A stretch of 64,000 bases of DNA from Stenotrophomonas maltophilia. GTDB taxonomy: Bacteria > Pseudomonadota > Gammaproteobacteria > Xanthomonadales > Xanthomonadaceae. The DNA lies in the NCBI RefSeq assembly GCF_023518235.1, contig NZ_CP090423.1, positions 1,116,001-1,180,000 on the forward strand. The letters are read 5' to 3'. The notes under the pieces were generated by a model that worked only from the letters and a program-made list of their open reading frames with translations, did no database searches and was not told the origin of the DNA. Shown one piece after another: positions 50,922 to 60,285 of the stretch. The stretch's first letter is position 1. The number at the start of each line of letters is the position of its first letter. The position numbers and the translations under genes were made by a program.

Positions 50922-50978
50922 GTGCCAACCCAGGTTGGCACCCACCCAGGACGGTAACGCCGGGCCATGCCCGGCGTC
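50922..50978. repeat. Palindromic repeat pair between rarA and lolA
   Basis: GTGCCAACC-CA-GGTTGGCAC (50922-50941) and GTAACGCCGGGCCATGCCCG... (50954-50978), the latter a variant of the GTAG repeat. Confidence 0.7.
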
Positions 50979-50983
50979 ACACC

Positions 50984-51622
50984 TCAATTACCGATGACGT
51001 CGGTGCCCTTCGGCGGGATGAAGCTGAAGGTGCCGGCGGCGAAGCCCGGGTTGCGCTTCCAGCCACTGAAGGTGATCACGGTACGCTGGCCGACAGCATC
51101 GGTAATCTCCATCTTGGCCAGGCCCTGGGCGTTGAAGCCCAACGCGGCGTACTGGAAGCTGGCTTCGGTATCGCGCTTGGGCGACAGCGACAGCCACTGC
51201 AGGCCATCGCGCTGCGCCGCCTCTTCGCTCAGGTCGTACTGCTGTTCCAGCAGCGCCGGGTTGATCAACGCGGTCAGCGGGCTGTTCTGCTCTTCCTTGC
51301 CCTGCTCGCGCACGGTGGCCTGCTCCAGGTCCGGCTCGTACATCCAGACCTTCTTGCCGTCGGCCACAATCAGCTGTTCGTGCGGGCGCACGTACTCCCA
51401 GCGGAACAGGCGCGGTGCCGACAGCGCCACGCGGCCGCTGGTCGATTCCTTCACCTTGCCCCGGCTGTCGAACACCTGCTGGCTGAACTGGCCATCCAGG
51501 CCCTTCAGGCCGCTGGTGAAGGCCTTGAGATCATCGCGGGCGCCGGCCCAGGCACTGCCAGCGGCGGCACAGGCCACGGCCAGGGTGGTGGTGGCGAGGA
51601 AACGGCGGAAGCGGAAGTTCAT
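50984..51622 (-). CDS. lolA: Outer-membrane lipoprotein carrier protein
   Basis: 212-residue periplasmic chaperone that takes lipoproteins from LolCDE to LolB. A signal peptide (RRFLATTTLAVACAAAGSAWA) precedes the unclosed beta-barrel domain with DGQFSQQVFDSRGKVKES, SAPRLFRWEYVRPHEQLIVA, DGKKVWMYEPDLEQATV and AALGFNAQGLAKMEITDAVG. The length is normal. It sits between a transglutaminase-like gene and rarA. Confidence 0.95.
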   Translation of the reverse strand: MNFRFRRFLATTTLAVACAAAGSAWAGARDDLKAFTSGLKGLDGQFSQQVFDSRGKVKESTSGRVALSAPRLFRWEYVRPHEQLIVADGKKVWMYEPDLEQATVREQGKEEQNSPLTALINPALLEQQYDLSEEAAQRDGLQWLSLSPKRDTEASFQYAALGFNAQGLAKMEITDAVGQRTVITFSGWKRNPGFAAGTFSFIPPKGTDVIGN

Positions 51623-51733
51623 GCGGAAATCCTGTGGGCGCGAACGCCAGGAAAGGTAGTGGCCAGTGTGCCCGTAGAAACATGAATGGGCGATCAGGGC
51701 GACATTATGCCGCCCCGGACGTCCATCGGCGAT

Positions 51734-53677
51734 TCAGCCGCCAGCCGCCGGCAGCTTGCCGTACAGCACCTGGCCACGGAAGCCGCGACGCACTTCGCGG
51801 TACAGCGCGCGGAACGCAGCGTAGTCCTGTGGCTGGCACAGCGCTTCCGGGCCACGCACCGCGTTCTGCTGCAGGCGATGGTGCACGGTTACTTCCTGGC
51901 CCTGCCGGCTCCAATCCACCCGGTAGTCGCCTGCGGCATTGCTGAAGCGCTGGCTGGCCGGAATGGCGATGATCGGCGCATTGGCCGGGAACTGCAGACG
52001 GTAGGTTTCTTCGCGCAGGCTGGCGTTGCAGTAGAACGGCGTCTCGTTGGCCGGCGCCGAGGCGGTGGCGTAGAGGCCACGCACCGATTCGCCGCCCGGC
52101 GGATCGGGCACGGCCATGCCGCCGGCCACGCTGAAGTCGGCGTAGTCCTCGGCCTGGAACGCCATGCGATAACCGAACGGCCGGGTCAGGTCGACAGGCA
52201 CGCCCTGGATCTGCAACTGCCCCCGCCCATCGAATCCGGACGCGGCCATGATCTGCTCTTCAGCGCGCGCACGGTTCTGCGCGTTGAGCTGGGAGAACTG
52301 CGCGCGCATGCCGATCTCGGCGTTCTCACCCAGCTTCGGAACGGTCTCGCCGCGCAGGTTGCCGTTGGCATCGAACGTGAAGCGCACCTCCATCGAGGTG
52401 GCATTGCGCTGCGGGGTGTTGGCCGGGGTGCGCGCCAGCGTGGCATCGCGCGTGCGCATCACCGGCGCACCCAGATCACCTTCCGGCAACTGCCCGAAAC
52501 GCGCCCATGCGGTAGTCGAATCCAGGTACAGATCAAATTCGGGAATGTAGGTGATGGCGTGGTTGAAGCGGCCCAGCACCGGAATCTTCGGCAGCGTGGG
52601 TCCGCCGCCGGCACCAATCAGCACCGGCGAACTGGCGATGCCCTTGGCCGCCAGCAGCGCCTCCAGGATCGTCACATGGTCCTTGCAGTCGCCATAGTGG
52701 TTGTCGAGGATGCTCTGTGCGCTGTTCGGCTCCAGACCGCCGTTGCCCAGGTACACCGCCACATAGCGGATGTTCTGCGCCACCCAGCGGTACAGGGCGT
52801 CGGCCTGCGCGCGGCGGTCGCTGATGCCGGCAGTGACCTGGTCGGCCAGCGCCTGCAGTTCCGGCGTGACCTGCGCGGCCGGGCCGGCCTTGAGCTGGTA
52901 GGCGCGCCCCATCTGCGACCAGTCACGATAGGTGCTGGCCATGATGTTTGGGCCGAACTCCCAGCCGGCCGCCGACCAGTTCTGCGCCGGCATGGCTTCG
53001 CGGCGCTGGTAGTGCCAGCGCCACTGCGCCTGGCCATTCTTCACCACCGGGCGATCACTGCCCTGCACGCCGCGGCTGTCAACGAACATCGGCAGGTTGG
53101 CCGGCGCACTCAGGGTGACCTCGGCGTCCTCGTATTCGGTGAACACATTGAAGGTCTCCCACAGGCCGAAGTAGCCGGGGAAGTACGGCGTGGCCTGGGT
53201 ACGCCGCACCTGGTAGTACAGGCGCGTGCCCGGGGCCAGGTTCGGGAACACGATCACCCGCACCTTGCGGTCGGCGTACATCGCCGCCGAGGCGCTGGAG
53301 TAGCTTTCCTGGGTGTAGATGCGGTCGGCCGGCACGTCGCGGCGCTGGCCGTCAGCGGTGATGGTGTAGGCGCCAAGCACTTCCAGCGTTTCCATCTTTT
53401 CACTGTAGCTCAGCCGCACCTGGCTGAACTGCTCGACGGCGGCCTTGGTCTTGAGCAGCACTTCGTAGGTTTCGGTCTGCACATTGCCCGCATCCGGCCG
53501 CACCTGGTAGTCGGCGCGGTAACGGACAATGCTGAAGTTGTTGCTGGCTTCGGTATCGCCGCTGGTGGAAGGCGGCGCCGTGGCGGGCGCGGTGGTGGCG
53601 GTATCTGCCAGTGCCGGGCCGGCAGCCATCAAGGCTGCCAGCACCAGTGCCAGCGCGCTGGGGACGGGGTGAAGCAT
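51734..53677 (-). CDS. Exported DUF3857/transglutaminase-like protein
   Basis: 647-residue exported protein. After a signal peptide (SALALVLAALMAAGPALA), a DUF3857 domain occupies about 50-220 (FSIVRYRADYQVRPDAGNV and following). A transglutaminase-like core follows (about 270-390). Its Cys is in YGDCKDHVTILEALLAAKG, and the His and Asp partners are in FNHAITYIPEFDLYLDSTT. Proteins of this type are thought to be periplasmic peptidases or ligases; the activity here is unknown. It lies between ftsK and lolA, a conserved order in xanthomonads. Confidence 0.9.
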   Translation of the reverse strand: MLHPVPSALALVLAALMAAGPALADTATTAPATAPPSTSGDTEASNNFSIVRYRADYQVRPDAGNVQTETYEVLLKTKAAVEQFSQVRLSYSEKMETLEVLGAYTITADGQRRDVPADRIYTQESYSSASAAMYADRKVRVIVFPNLAPGTRLYYQVRRTQATPYFPGYFGLWETFNVFTEYEDAEVTLSAPANLPMFVDSRGVQGSDRPVVKNGQAQWRWHYQRREAMPAQNWSAAGWEFGPNIMASTYRDWSQMGRAYQLKAGPAAQVTPELQALADQVTAGISDRRAQADALYRWVAQNIRYVAVYLGNGGLEPNSAQSILDNHYGDCKDHVTILEALLAAKGIASSPVLIGAGGGPTLPKIPVLGRFNHAITYIPEFDLYLDSTTAWARFGQLPEGDLGAPVMRTRDATLARTPANTPQRNATSMEVRFTFDANGNLRGETVPKLGENAEIGMRAQFSQLNAQNRARAEEQIMAASGFDGRGQLQIQGVPVDLTRPFGYRMAFQAEDYADFSVAGGMAVPDPPGGESVRGLYATASAPANETPFYCNASLREETYRLQFPANAPIIAIPASQRFSNAAGDYRVDWSRQGQEVTVHHRLQQNAVRGPEALCQPQDYAAFRALYREVRRGFRGQVLYGKLPAAGG

Positions 53678-53715
53678 GCGTCGGTTCCTTGGACGTCGTG
53701 GGGGTACGTCGGGCC

Positions 53716-56079
53716 TTACTTCGGCGGTGGCGGTGCCAGCACCGTGCGGTCGCCGTTGTGTTCGGGCGCACTGACCACACCGGCCGCTTCCATGGCCTCG
53801 ATGAGTCGCGCCGCGCGGTTGTAGCCGATCTTCAGCCGGCGCTGCACGCCGGAAATCGAAGCGCGGCGGGTCTCGGTGACCACCCGCAGCGCTTCGTCAT
53901 ACAACGGATCGGACTCATCGCCGCCGCCGGAGCTGGTCTCCGGCAGGCCGGTGGCGCCGACCACCACGCCGTCACCCATCGTCTGCACTTCGTCCAGCAC
54001 GCCGTCGATGTAATCGGCCGGGCCCATCGCCTTGAGGTGCTCGACCACGCGATGCACTTCCTCGTCGGAGACGAAGGCGCCGTGCACGCGCTCGGGCAGA
54101 GCGGTGCCCGGCGGCAGGTACAGCATGTCGCCGTGGCCGAGCAGGGTTTCCGCGCCGGACTGGTCGAGAATGGTGCGCGAGTCGATCTTGGAGCTGACCT
54201 GGAAGGCGATGCGGGTCGGGATGTTCGCCTTGATCAGGCCGGTGATCACGTCCACCGATGGGCGCTGCGTAGCCAGGATCAGATGGATGCCGGCCGCACG
54301 TGCCTTCTGTGCCAGGCGCGCGATCAGCTCTTCCACCTTCTTGCCGACGATCATCATCATGTCGGCGAATTCGTCGATGAAGATGACGATGAACGGCAGC
54401 GTCTCCAGCGGGCGCGGCGCCTCGCCCAGTTCCGGGTTCGGCTTGAACAGCGGATCCATCAGCGGCTGCCCGGCGTCTTCGGCTTCCTTCACCTTCTTGT
54501 TGAAGCCGGCCAGGTTGCGCACGCCCACCGCGCTCATCAGCTTGTAGCGGCGCTCCATTTCGGCCACACACCAGCGCAGGCCGTTGGCGGCCTCCTTCAT
54601 GTCGGTGACCACCGGCGCCAGCAGGTGCGGGATGCCCTGGTAGACGCTCAGTTCGAGCATCTTGGGGTCGATCATCAGCATCCGCAGGTCTTTCGGCGAA
54701 GCCTTGAACAGCAGGCTCAGCACCATCGCATTGACCGCCACCGACTTGCCCGAACCGGTGGTACCGGCCACCAGCAGATGCGGCATGCGCGCCAGGTCGG
54801 CCACGGTCGGGCGGCCGGCGATGTCCTTGCCCAGCGCCAAGGTCAGCGCACTGGCCGACTTGTCGTATTCCTTCGAGCGCAGCAGCTCGGACAGGAAGAT
54901 CATCTCGCGGGTGACGTTGGGGATTTCCAGGCCGATCACCGACTTGCCCGGAATGACGTCGACCACGCGCACCGACTTCACCGACAGCCCGCGCGCGATG
55001 TCCTTGTCCAGCGAGCTGATCTGGCTGACCTTGATGCCCGGCGCCGGCTCGATCTCGAAGCGGGTGATGACCGGGCCGGGATTGGCGCCGACCACCTGCG
55101 CGTCGATGCGGAAATCCTTCAGCTTGAATTCGATCTGCCGCGACAGCGTCTCCAGCGTCTCTTCGTCGTAGCCCTTCGGCTGCGGCTTGGGATCATCCAG
55201 CAGCGCCAGCGGCGGCAGGTCCGAGCCGTCACCGTTGACGCCACGGAACATCGGGATCTGGTTGTCACGCTTGGCGCGGTCGCTCTTCTCTATCACCGGT
55301 TCCGGGCGCGGCTCGATCTTCACCGGCTCGCGCTTGGCGCGCACCTCGGCATCGGCCTTGCGCACTTCCTGGCGCTCCTCGCGCATCACCCGGGTCTGCT
55401 TCCACTCGGTGACTTCCTCCTTCTTGCGCTCCAGCAACGGCGCCAGCGACATCACGCCACGGCCGATCTTCTCCATCACGCTGAACCAGGACAACCCGGT
55501 TGCCAAGGTGATCGAGGCCAGCAGCAGCACCAGCACGAACAGGTTCGCGCCCAGCGCGCCGAAGCCCACCGTGAGCGAATTGCCGACCAGCTTGCCGAGG
55601 ATGCCGCCAGCACTGGAGACATCACCACTGAACAGGCGCACGTGCAGGAAGCCGGTGCCGGCGATCAGGAAGCCGACCAGGCCGACCAGGCGCAGCGCCG
55701 GGTCCAGGTCGTTCTCACCCTTGCTCTCGCGCTTGAGGCCGAACATGGCGATCCACGCCAGCGCGCCCAGCACCACCGGCAGCAGGAAGGCGATGTAGCC
55801 GAACAGTTGCAGCAGCACGTCGGCGATCCAGGCCCCTGCGCGCCCGCCCATGTTGTGCACCGGCGCGACCACGCTGCCGGTATGCGACCAACCCGGGTCG
55901 GTGGCGGAGTAAGTGAACAGACTGGCCGCCAGATACAACAGGGCCGGCGCGATGGCGATCAGGCCGAGGTCGCGCCAGAGCCGCTGGCGGCGTGGATTGT
56001 CGGTCGTCGCCGCCGCGGCCGTGCGACGTGACGCCTTGCTGTCGTCGGACTTGGAGCGTTCGGGGACCTGCTTCGCCAC
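53716..56079 (-). CDS. ftsK: DNA translocase FtsK
   Basis: 787-residue divisome DNA pump. Four transmembrane helices lie in the first 200 residues, with a short charged linker ([20 protein letters not shown]). The motor has Walker [13 protein letters not shown] and Walker B in [18 protein letters not shown]-terminal gamma winged helix binds KOPS sequences ([38 protein letters not shown]). It moves chromosome ends and activates XerCD at dif. The linker is short compared with E. coli FtsK. It is divergent from trxB across 233 bases. Confidence 0.96.
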   Translation of the reverse strand: MAKQVPERSKSDDSKASRRTAAAATTDNPRRQRLWRDLGLIAIAPALLYLAASLFTYSATDPGWSHTGSVVAPVHNMGGRAGAWIADVLLQLFGYIAFLLPVVLGALAWIAMFGLKRESKGENDLDPALRLVGLVGFLIAGTGFLHVRLFSGDVSSAGGILGKLVGNSLTVGFGALGANLFVLVLLLASITLATGLSWFSVMEKIGRGVMSLAPLLERKKEEVTEWKQTRVMREERQEVRKADAEVRAKREPVKIEPRPEPVIEKSDRAKRDNQIPMFRGVNGDGSDLPPLALLDDPKPQPKGYDEETLETLSRQIEFKLKDFRIDAQVVGANPGPVITRFEIEPAPGIKVSQISSLDKDIARGLSVKSVRVVDVIPGKSVIGLEIPNVTREMIFLSELLRSKEYDKSASALTLALGKDIAGRPTVADLARMPHLLVAGTTGSGKSVAVNAMVLSLLFKASPKDLRMLMIDPKMLELSVYQGIPHLLAPVVTDMKEAANGLRWCVAEMERRYKLMSAVGVRNLAGFNKKVKEAEDAGQPLMDPLFKPNPELGEAPRPLETLPFIVIFIDEFADMMMIVGKKVEELIARLAQKARAAGIHLILATQRPSVDVITGLIKANIPTRIAFQVSSKIDSRTILDQSGAETLLGHGDMLYLPPGTALPERVHGAFVSDEEVHRVVEHLKAMGPADYIDGVLDEVQTMGDGVVVGATGLPETSSGGGDESDPLYDEALRVVTETRRASISGVQRRLKIGYNRAARLIEAMEAAGVVSAPEHNGDRTVLAPPPPK

Positions 56080-56219
56080 CTTAGACCATACCTTTGGAAT
56101 GCGCTGTTAGTGATTGATAATAAATGAGACGGCGTCAGTTTTCAGTTATGCGACGCGCTGCGGTGCCTGTGGGGCGCCCGAACCACCGCTGGATGACGGC
56201 GTTCTGTTCATCGGCTTGA

Positions 56220-57284
<1,065 letters not shown>

Positions 57285-57301
57285 AACGCTGGCCCGCTTC
57301 G

Positions 57302-57323
57302 GTAGCGTCGAGCCATGCTCGAC
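57302..57323 (+). repeat. SMAG-like GTAG repeat
   Basis: GTAGCGTCGAGCCATGCTCG, directly after the trxB stop and before its terminator. Confidence 0.82.
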
Positions 57324-57333
57324 CCGGACCAAG

Positions 57334-57361
57334 GGCCGACGCCAACGCGTCGGCCTTTTTG
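57334..57361 (+). terminator. Rho-independent terminator after trxB
   Basis: GGCCGACGC-CAAC-GCGTCGGCC followed by TTTTTG. Confidence 0.92.
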
Positions 57362-57385
57362 TTTCACCTGCCCTATCCTTCCCTC

Positions 57386-58510
57386 ATGCCTTCGCCCCGT
57401 TTCCTCGATTCCCTGCCGTCCATTGCCGCCGCCGACTGGGACGCTCTGCATGATGGCCGCAACCCGTTTGTCAGCCACGCCTTCCTGGCCGGGCTGGAAG
57501 CCCACGGCTGCCTGCGCGGGGACTGGGGCTGGCAGCCCCGGCACTTCACGCTCTGGGAAGGCGATGCTCTGATCGGCGCCATTCCGGGCTACCTGAAGAC
57601 CAATTCGCACGGTGAGTTCGTGTTCGACCATGCCTGGGCCAATGCCTACGCCCGCCACGGCCGCGACTATTACCCGAAGTGGCTGGGTGCGGTTCCGTAC
57701 TCGCCGGTGACCGGGCCGCGGCTGCTGGCCCGTCACGATGCCGCACGTGCCGCGCTGTTGCCGGCACTGCGCCAGCAGCTGCCCGCACTGGGCGTGTCAT
57801 CGGCGCATGTGAATTTCCATGACACCGGTGACGAAACGCTGTTCGGTGACGACTGGCTGCTGCGCGAGGACATCCAGTTCCAATGGCAGAACCCGGGCGA
57901 CTGGACCACCTTCGAGCAGTTCCTGGGCGCGATGAACCACAAGCACCGCAAGAACATCCGCCAGGAGCGGGCCAAGGTCACCCGCCAGGGCATCACCTTC
58001 CGCGTGGTGCATGGCAATGACGCCAGCCGCGCCGACCTGCAGGCGATGTACCGCTTCTACCTGCAGACCTTCCTCGAGTATGGCAACGCACCGGCGCTGA
58101 CCGAGGCCTTCCTGCGCCATCTGGCCATCGCACTGGGGCGCCGGCTGGTGATGTTCCTGGCAGAGCAGGAGGGTGAGCCGATTGCCGGTGCGCTGTGCCT
58201 GCGCGGCGGCGACACGCTGTATGGGCGCTACTGGGGAGGCGCGACCCTGCCCGGCCTGCACTTCGAGACCTGCTACTACCAGGGCATCGAGTATTGCCTG
58301 CGCGAGGGACTCACCCGTTTCGAGCCCGGCGCGCAGGGCGAGCACAAGCTGGCACGCGGCTTCCTGCCCACCCGGGTGCGCAGCCGCCACTGGGTGGCCG
58401 ATGCGGAGTTTGCCGACGCCCTGCAGGACTGGTGCCGGCAGGAGCGGGGCGACGTGCGTCGTTACCAGCAGGCGCTGCTGGGGCACAGCCCGTTCCGCGC
58501 GGGACCGTAG
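57386..58510 (+). CDS. FemAB/GNAT-like protein (DUF482 family)
   Basis: 374-residue cytoplasmic protein of the DUF482/FemAB-like acyltransferase family. Blocks include NPFVSHAFLAGLEAHGCL, WQPRHFTLWEGDALIGAIPG, FDHAWANAYARHGRDYYPKW, MNHKHRKNIRQERAKV and TRFEPGAQGEHKLARGFLP. It is probably an acyl or aminoacyl transferase; the acceptor is unknown. The ATG at 57386 is chosen because upstream codons cross the trxB terminator. aat follows after 73 bases with a repeat between. Confidence 0.88.
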   Translation: MPSPRFLDSLPSIAAADWDALHDGRNPFVSHAFLAGLEAHGCLRGDWGWQPRHFTLWEGDALIGAIPGYLKTNSHGEFVFDHAWANAYARHGRDYYPKWLGAVPYSPVTGPRLLARHDAARAALLPALRQQLPALGVSSAHVNFHDTGDETLFGDDWLLREDIQFQWQNPGDWTTFEQFLGAMNHKHRKNIRQERAKVTRQGITFRVVHGNDASRADLQAMYRFYLQTFLEYGNAPALTEAFLRHLAIALGRRLVMFLAEQEGEPIAGALCLRGGDTLYGRYWGGATLPGLHFETCYYQGIEYCLREGLTRFEPGAQGEHKLARGFLPTRVRSRHWVADAEFADALQDWCRQERGDVRRYQQALLGHSPFRAGP

Positions 58511-58561
58511 CGTCGAGCTTGCTCGACTGACGTGCCTACCGGAACCGGAGAAGGTAGGCAC
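58507..58561 (+). repeat. GTAG repeat plus second palindrome
   Basis: GTAGCGTCGAGCTTGCTCGAC (from 58507) is followed by GTGCCTACC...GGTAGGCAC (58532-58561), between the FemAB-like gene and aat. Confidence 0.75.
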
Positions 58562-58583
58562 CCACGCCCGTTACACTGCATGC

Positions 58584-59324
58584 ATGACCCGCCCGCTGCC
58601 CTGGCGCCTGGCCGATGCGCCGGACGCGCCCTTTCCCCCGGCCGAGACCGCGCTGCGCCAGCCCGATGGCCTGCTCGCCGTCGGCGGCGACCTGCACCCG
58701 TTGCGCCTGCTCAACGCCTATGCCGGCGGCATCTTCCCGTGGTTCAGCGAGGGCGAGCCGATCCTGTGGTGGTCGCCCGATCCACGCATGGTGTTCCGCA
58801 CCGACGGCGTGCATCTGTCCAGCCGTTTCCGGCGCCAGCTGCGCGCCAGCCACTGGGAGGTCACTGCCGATGTGGCCTTCAGCCAGGTGATGCGCGCCTG
58901 TGCCGCCACCCCGCGCCCCGGCCAGGACGGCACCTGGATCAGCCCGGCCATGGTCGAGGCCTACAGCCAGCTGCACGACCTCGGCTTTGCCCATTCGTTT
59001 GAAGTATGGGACCGGCAGACCCTGGTCGGCGGCATCTACGGCGTGGCGATCGGCGCGATGTTCTTCGGCGAAAGCATGTTCAGCGGCGCCAGCGGCGGCT
59101 CCAAGATCGCATTGGCGGCGCTGGCGGCCACCCTGCGCAGCTGGGGCTGGGAACTGATCGATGCGCAGGTGGAGAATCCACACCTGCTGCGGATGGGCGC
59201 AGTACACCTGCCGCGCGCCGTGTTCCTGGATCAGGTGCGTCAGGCGGTGCGCCGCGAGGGCCGTGAAGGCGCCTGGACCCAGGCCGTCGGACGCCTGCCG
59301 GCGAAGCGTTTGGCCGAAGGTTAA
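58584..59324 (+). CDS. aat: Leucyl/phenylalanyl-tRNA-protein transferase
   Basis: 246-residue N-end-rule enzyme that adds Leu or Phe from tRNA to proteins with N-terminal Arg or Lys, marking them for ClpS-ClpA. The motifs FPPAETALRQPDGLLAVGGD, GGIFPWFSEGEPILWWSPDP and GGIYGVAIGAMFFGESMFS are diagnostic. The start at 58584 gives the MTRPLPWRL N-terminus. clpA and clpS, whose products act on its modified substrates, lie 1-5 kb downstream. infA follows. Confidence 0.96.
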   Translation: MTRPLPWRLADAPDAPFPPAETALRQPDGLLAVGGDLHPLRLLNAYAGGIFPWFSEGEPILWWSPDPRMVFRTDGVHLSSRFRRQLRASHWEVTADVAFSQVMRACAATPRPGQDGTWISPAMVEAYSQLHDLGFAHSFEVWDRQTLVGGIYGVAIGAMFFGESMFSGASGGSKIALAALAATLRSWGWELIDAQVENPHLLRMGAVHLPRAVFLDQVRQAVRREGREGAWTQAVGRLPAKRLAEG

Positions 59325-59332
59325 CGCAAACT

Positions 59333-59361
59333 TTGCAAGCTGGCCGCATCACGCGTAAAAT
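59333..59361 (+). promoter_or_regulatory. Probable sigma-70 promoter of infA
   Basis: TTGCAA (59333-59338), 17-base spacer and TAAAAT (59356-59361), about 50 bases upstream of the infA start. Confidence 0.65.
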
Positions 59362-59410
59362 ACCGCGCCTTAGGCCCAGCGTGGCCGTTTTCTGAACCGC
59401 ACAGGACTAC

Positions 59411-59629
59411 ATGTCGAAAGACGATTCCATCGAGTTCGAGGGCACCGTCAGCGAGACGCTGCCGAACACCACTTTCCGCGTTCGCCTGGAAAATGGGCAC
59501 GAAATCATCGCCCACATCTCCGGCCGCATGCGCAAGAACTACATCCGCATCCTCACCGGTGACCGGGTCAAGGTTGAAATGACCCCGTACGACCTGACCA
59601 AGGGTCGTATCACCTACCGCATGAAGTAA
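59411..59629 (+). CDS. infA: Translation initiation factor IF-1
   Basis: 72-residue S1/OB-fold protein. Complete match to the family: [59 protein letters not shown] and [11 protein letters not shown]. It binds the 30S A site during initiation. It has its own promoter and a terminator, so it is a single-gene unit behind aat. Confidence 0.98.
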   Translation: MSKDDSIEFEGTVSETLPNTTFRVRLENGHEIIAHISGRMRKNYIRILTGDRVKVEMTPYDLTKGRITYRMK

Positions 59630-59656
59630 GCGGTCGGCGCCTGGCGCCACTTCGAC

Positions 59657-59684
59657 AAGGCCAGCCCTGGTTGCTGGCCTTTTG
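59657..59684 (+). terminator. Rho-independent terminator after infA
   Basis: AAGGCCAGC-CCTGGTT-GCTGGCCTT followed by TTG. Confidence 0.88.
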
Positions 59685-59831
59685 TCATGCCCGCAATCCG
59701 GCCCTGCCGGAGGTCATCGTGACCGAACGCACCGTGGCGTCGGTCAGCCCGGCTTGCGGCAGATTCGCGCTTGCAGCCGCCGCGGCATCGTGGAATCCGA
59801 TCCAGTCCGGATCGCCACCCCCTGCCCCGCC

Positions 59832-60215
59832 ATGAAACGGCATCCCCTGCTTTGCTCCCTGTTCCTGTCCGCCAGCCTGCTGTCAGCCGCCTCGGCCCAG
59901 GCCGCCGATGCACCGGCAGCGGCCACCACCGCCTGCATCCAGCTGGGCAGCGACCAGCAGATGGTCCGCGCCGGCGTTACCCGTGATGTGCTGTTGCGCA
60001 ACGGCCAGGACCACTACGTGGTGCACTTCCAGCGCGACTGTACCGCCGCGGCCCGCTCCCGCACGCTGAGCTTTGCCACCGAAGGGCAGCAGAACCTGCT
60101 CTGCAGCGACGGCCGCAGCACCCTGCGCACCGATACCGAACGCTGCGCCGTCGCCCGCGTCGAGCACATCGACCCCGCCAGCTTCGCCCGGAAGGCGCGC
60201 CAACGTCGCCGTTGA
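59832..60215 (+). CDS. Hypothetical exported protein
   Basis: 127-residue protein with a signal peptide (LLCSLFLSASLLSAASAQAA). The mature part has four Cys residues (ACIQLG, RDCTAA, LLCSDG, ERCAVA) that could form two disulfides, suggesting a stable periplasmic domain. No family was recognised. The ATG at 59832 begins the signal sequence, which excludes a longer frame. A strong hairpin separates it from clpA on the other strand. Confidence 0.65.
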   Translation: MKRHPLLCSLFLSASLLSAASAQAADAPAAATTACIQLGSDQQMVRAGVTRDVLLRNGQDHYVVHFQRDCTAAARSRTLSFATEGQQNLLCSDGRSTLRTDTERCAVARVEHIDPASFARKARQRRR

Positions 60216-60225
60216 GCGCAGACAC

Positions 60226-60253
60226 GACAAGGGCGGCCGAAGCCGCCCTTGTC
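60226..60253. terminator. Bidirectional terminator between 59832 gene and clpA
   Basis: GACAAGGGCGGC-CGAA-GCCGCCCTTGTC, a perfect 12-bp stem between convergent genes. T-runs are short, so strength is uncertain. Confidence 0.75.
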
Positions 60254-60285
60254 CTTGCATGACTGGCCGCAGGAAACCGGCCGGC

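Noticed and set aside
53611..56031. 806-codon open frame antisense to ftsK
   Set aside because: It is a shadow of a GC-rich gene: low-complexity His/Arg/Gln/Leu-rich translation, no ribosome site, and the opposite strand is clearly FtsK.
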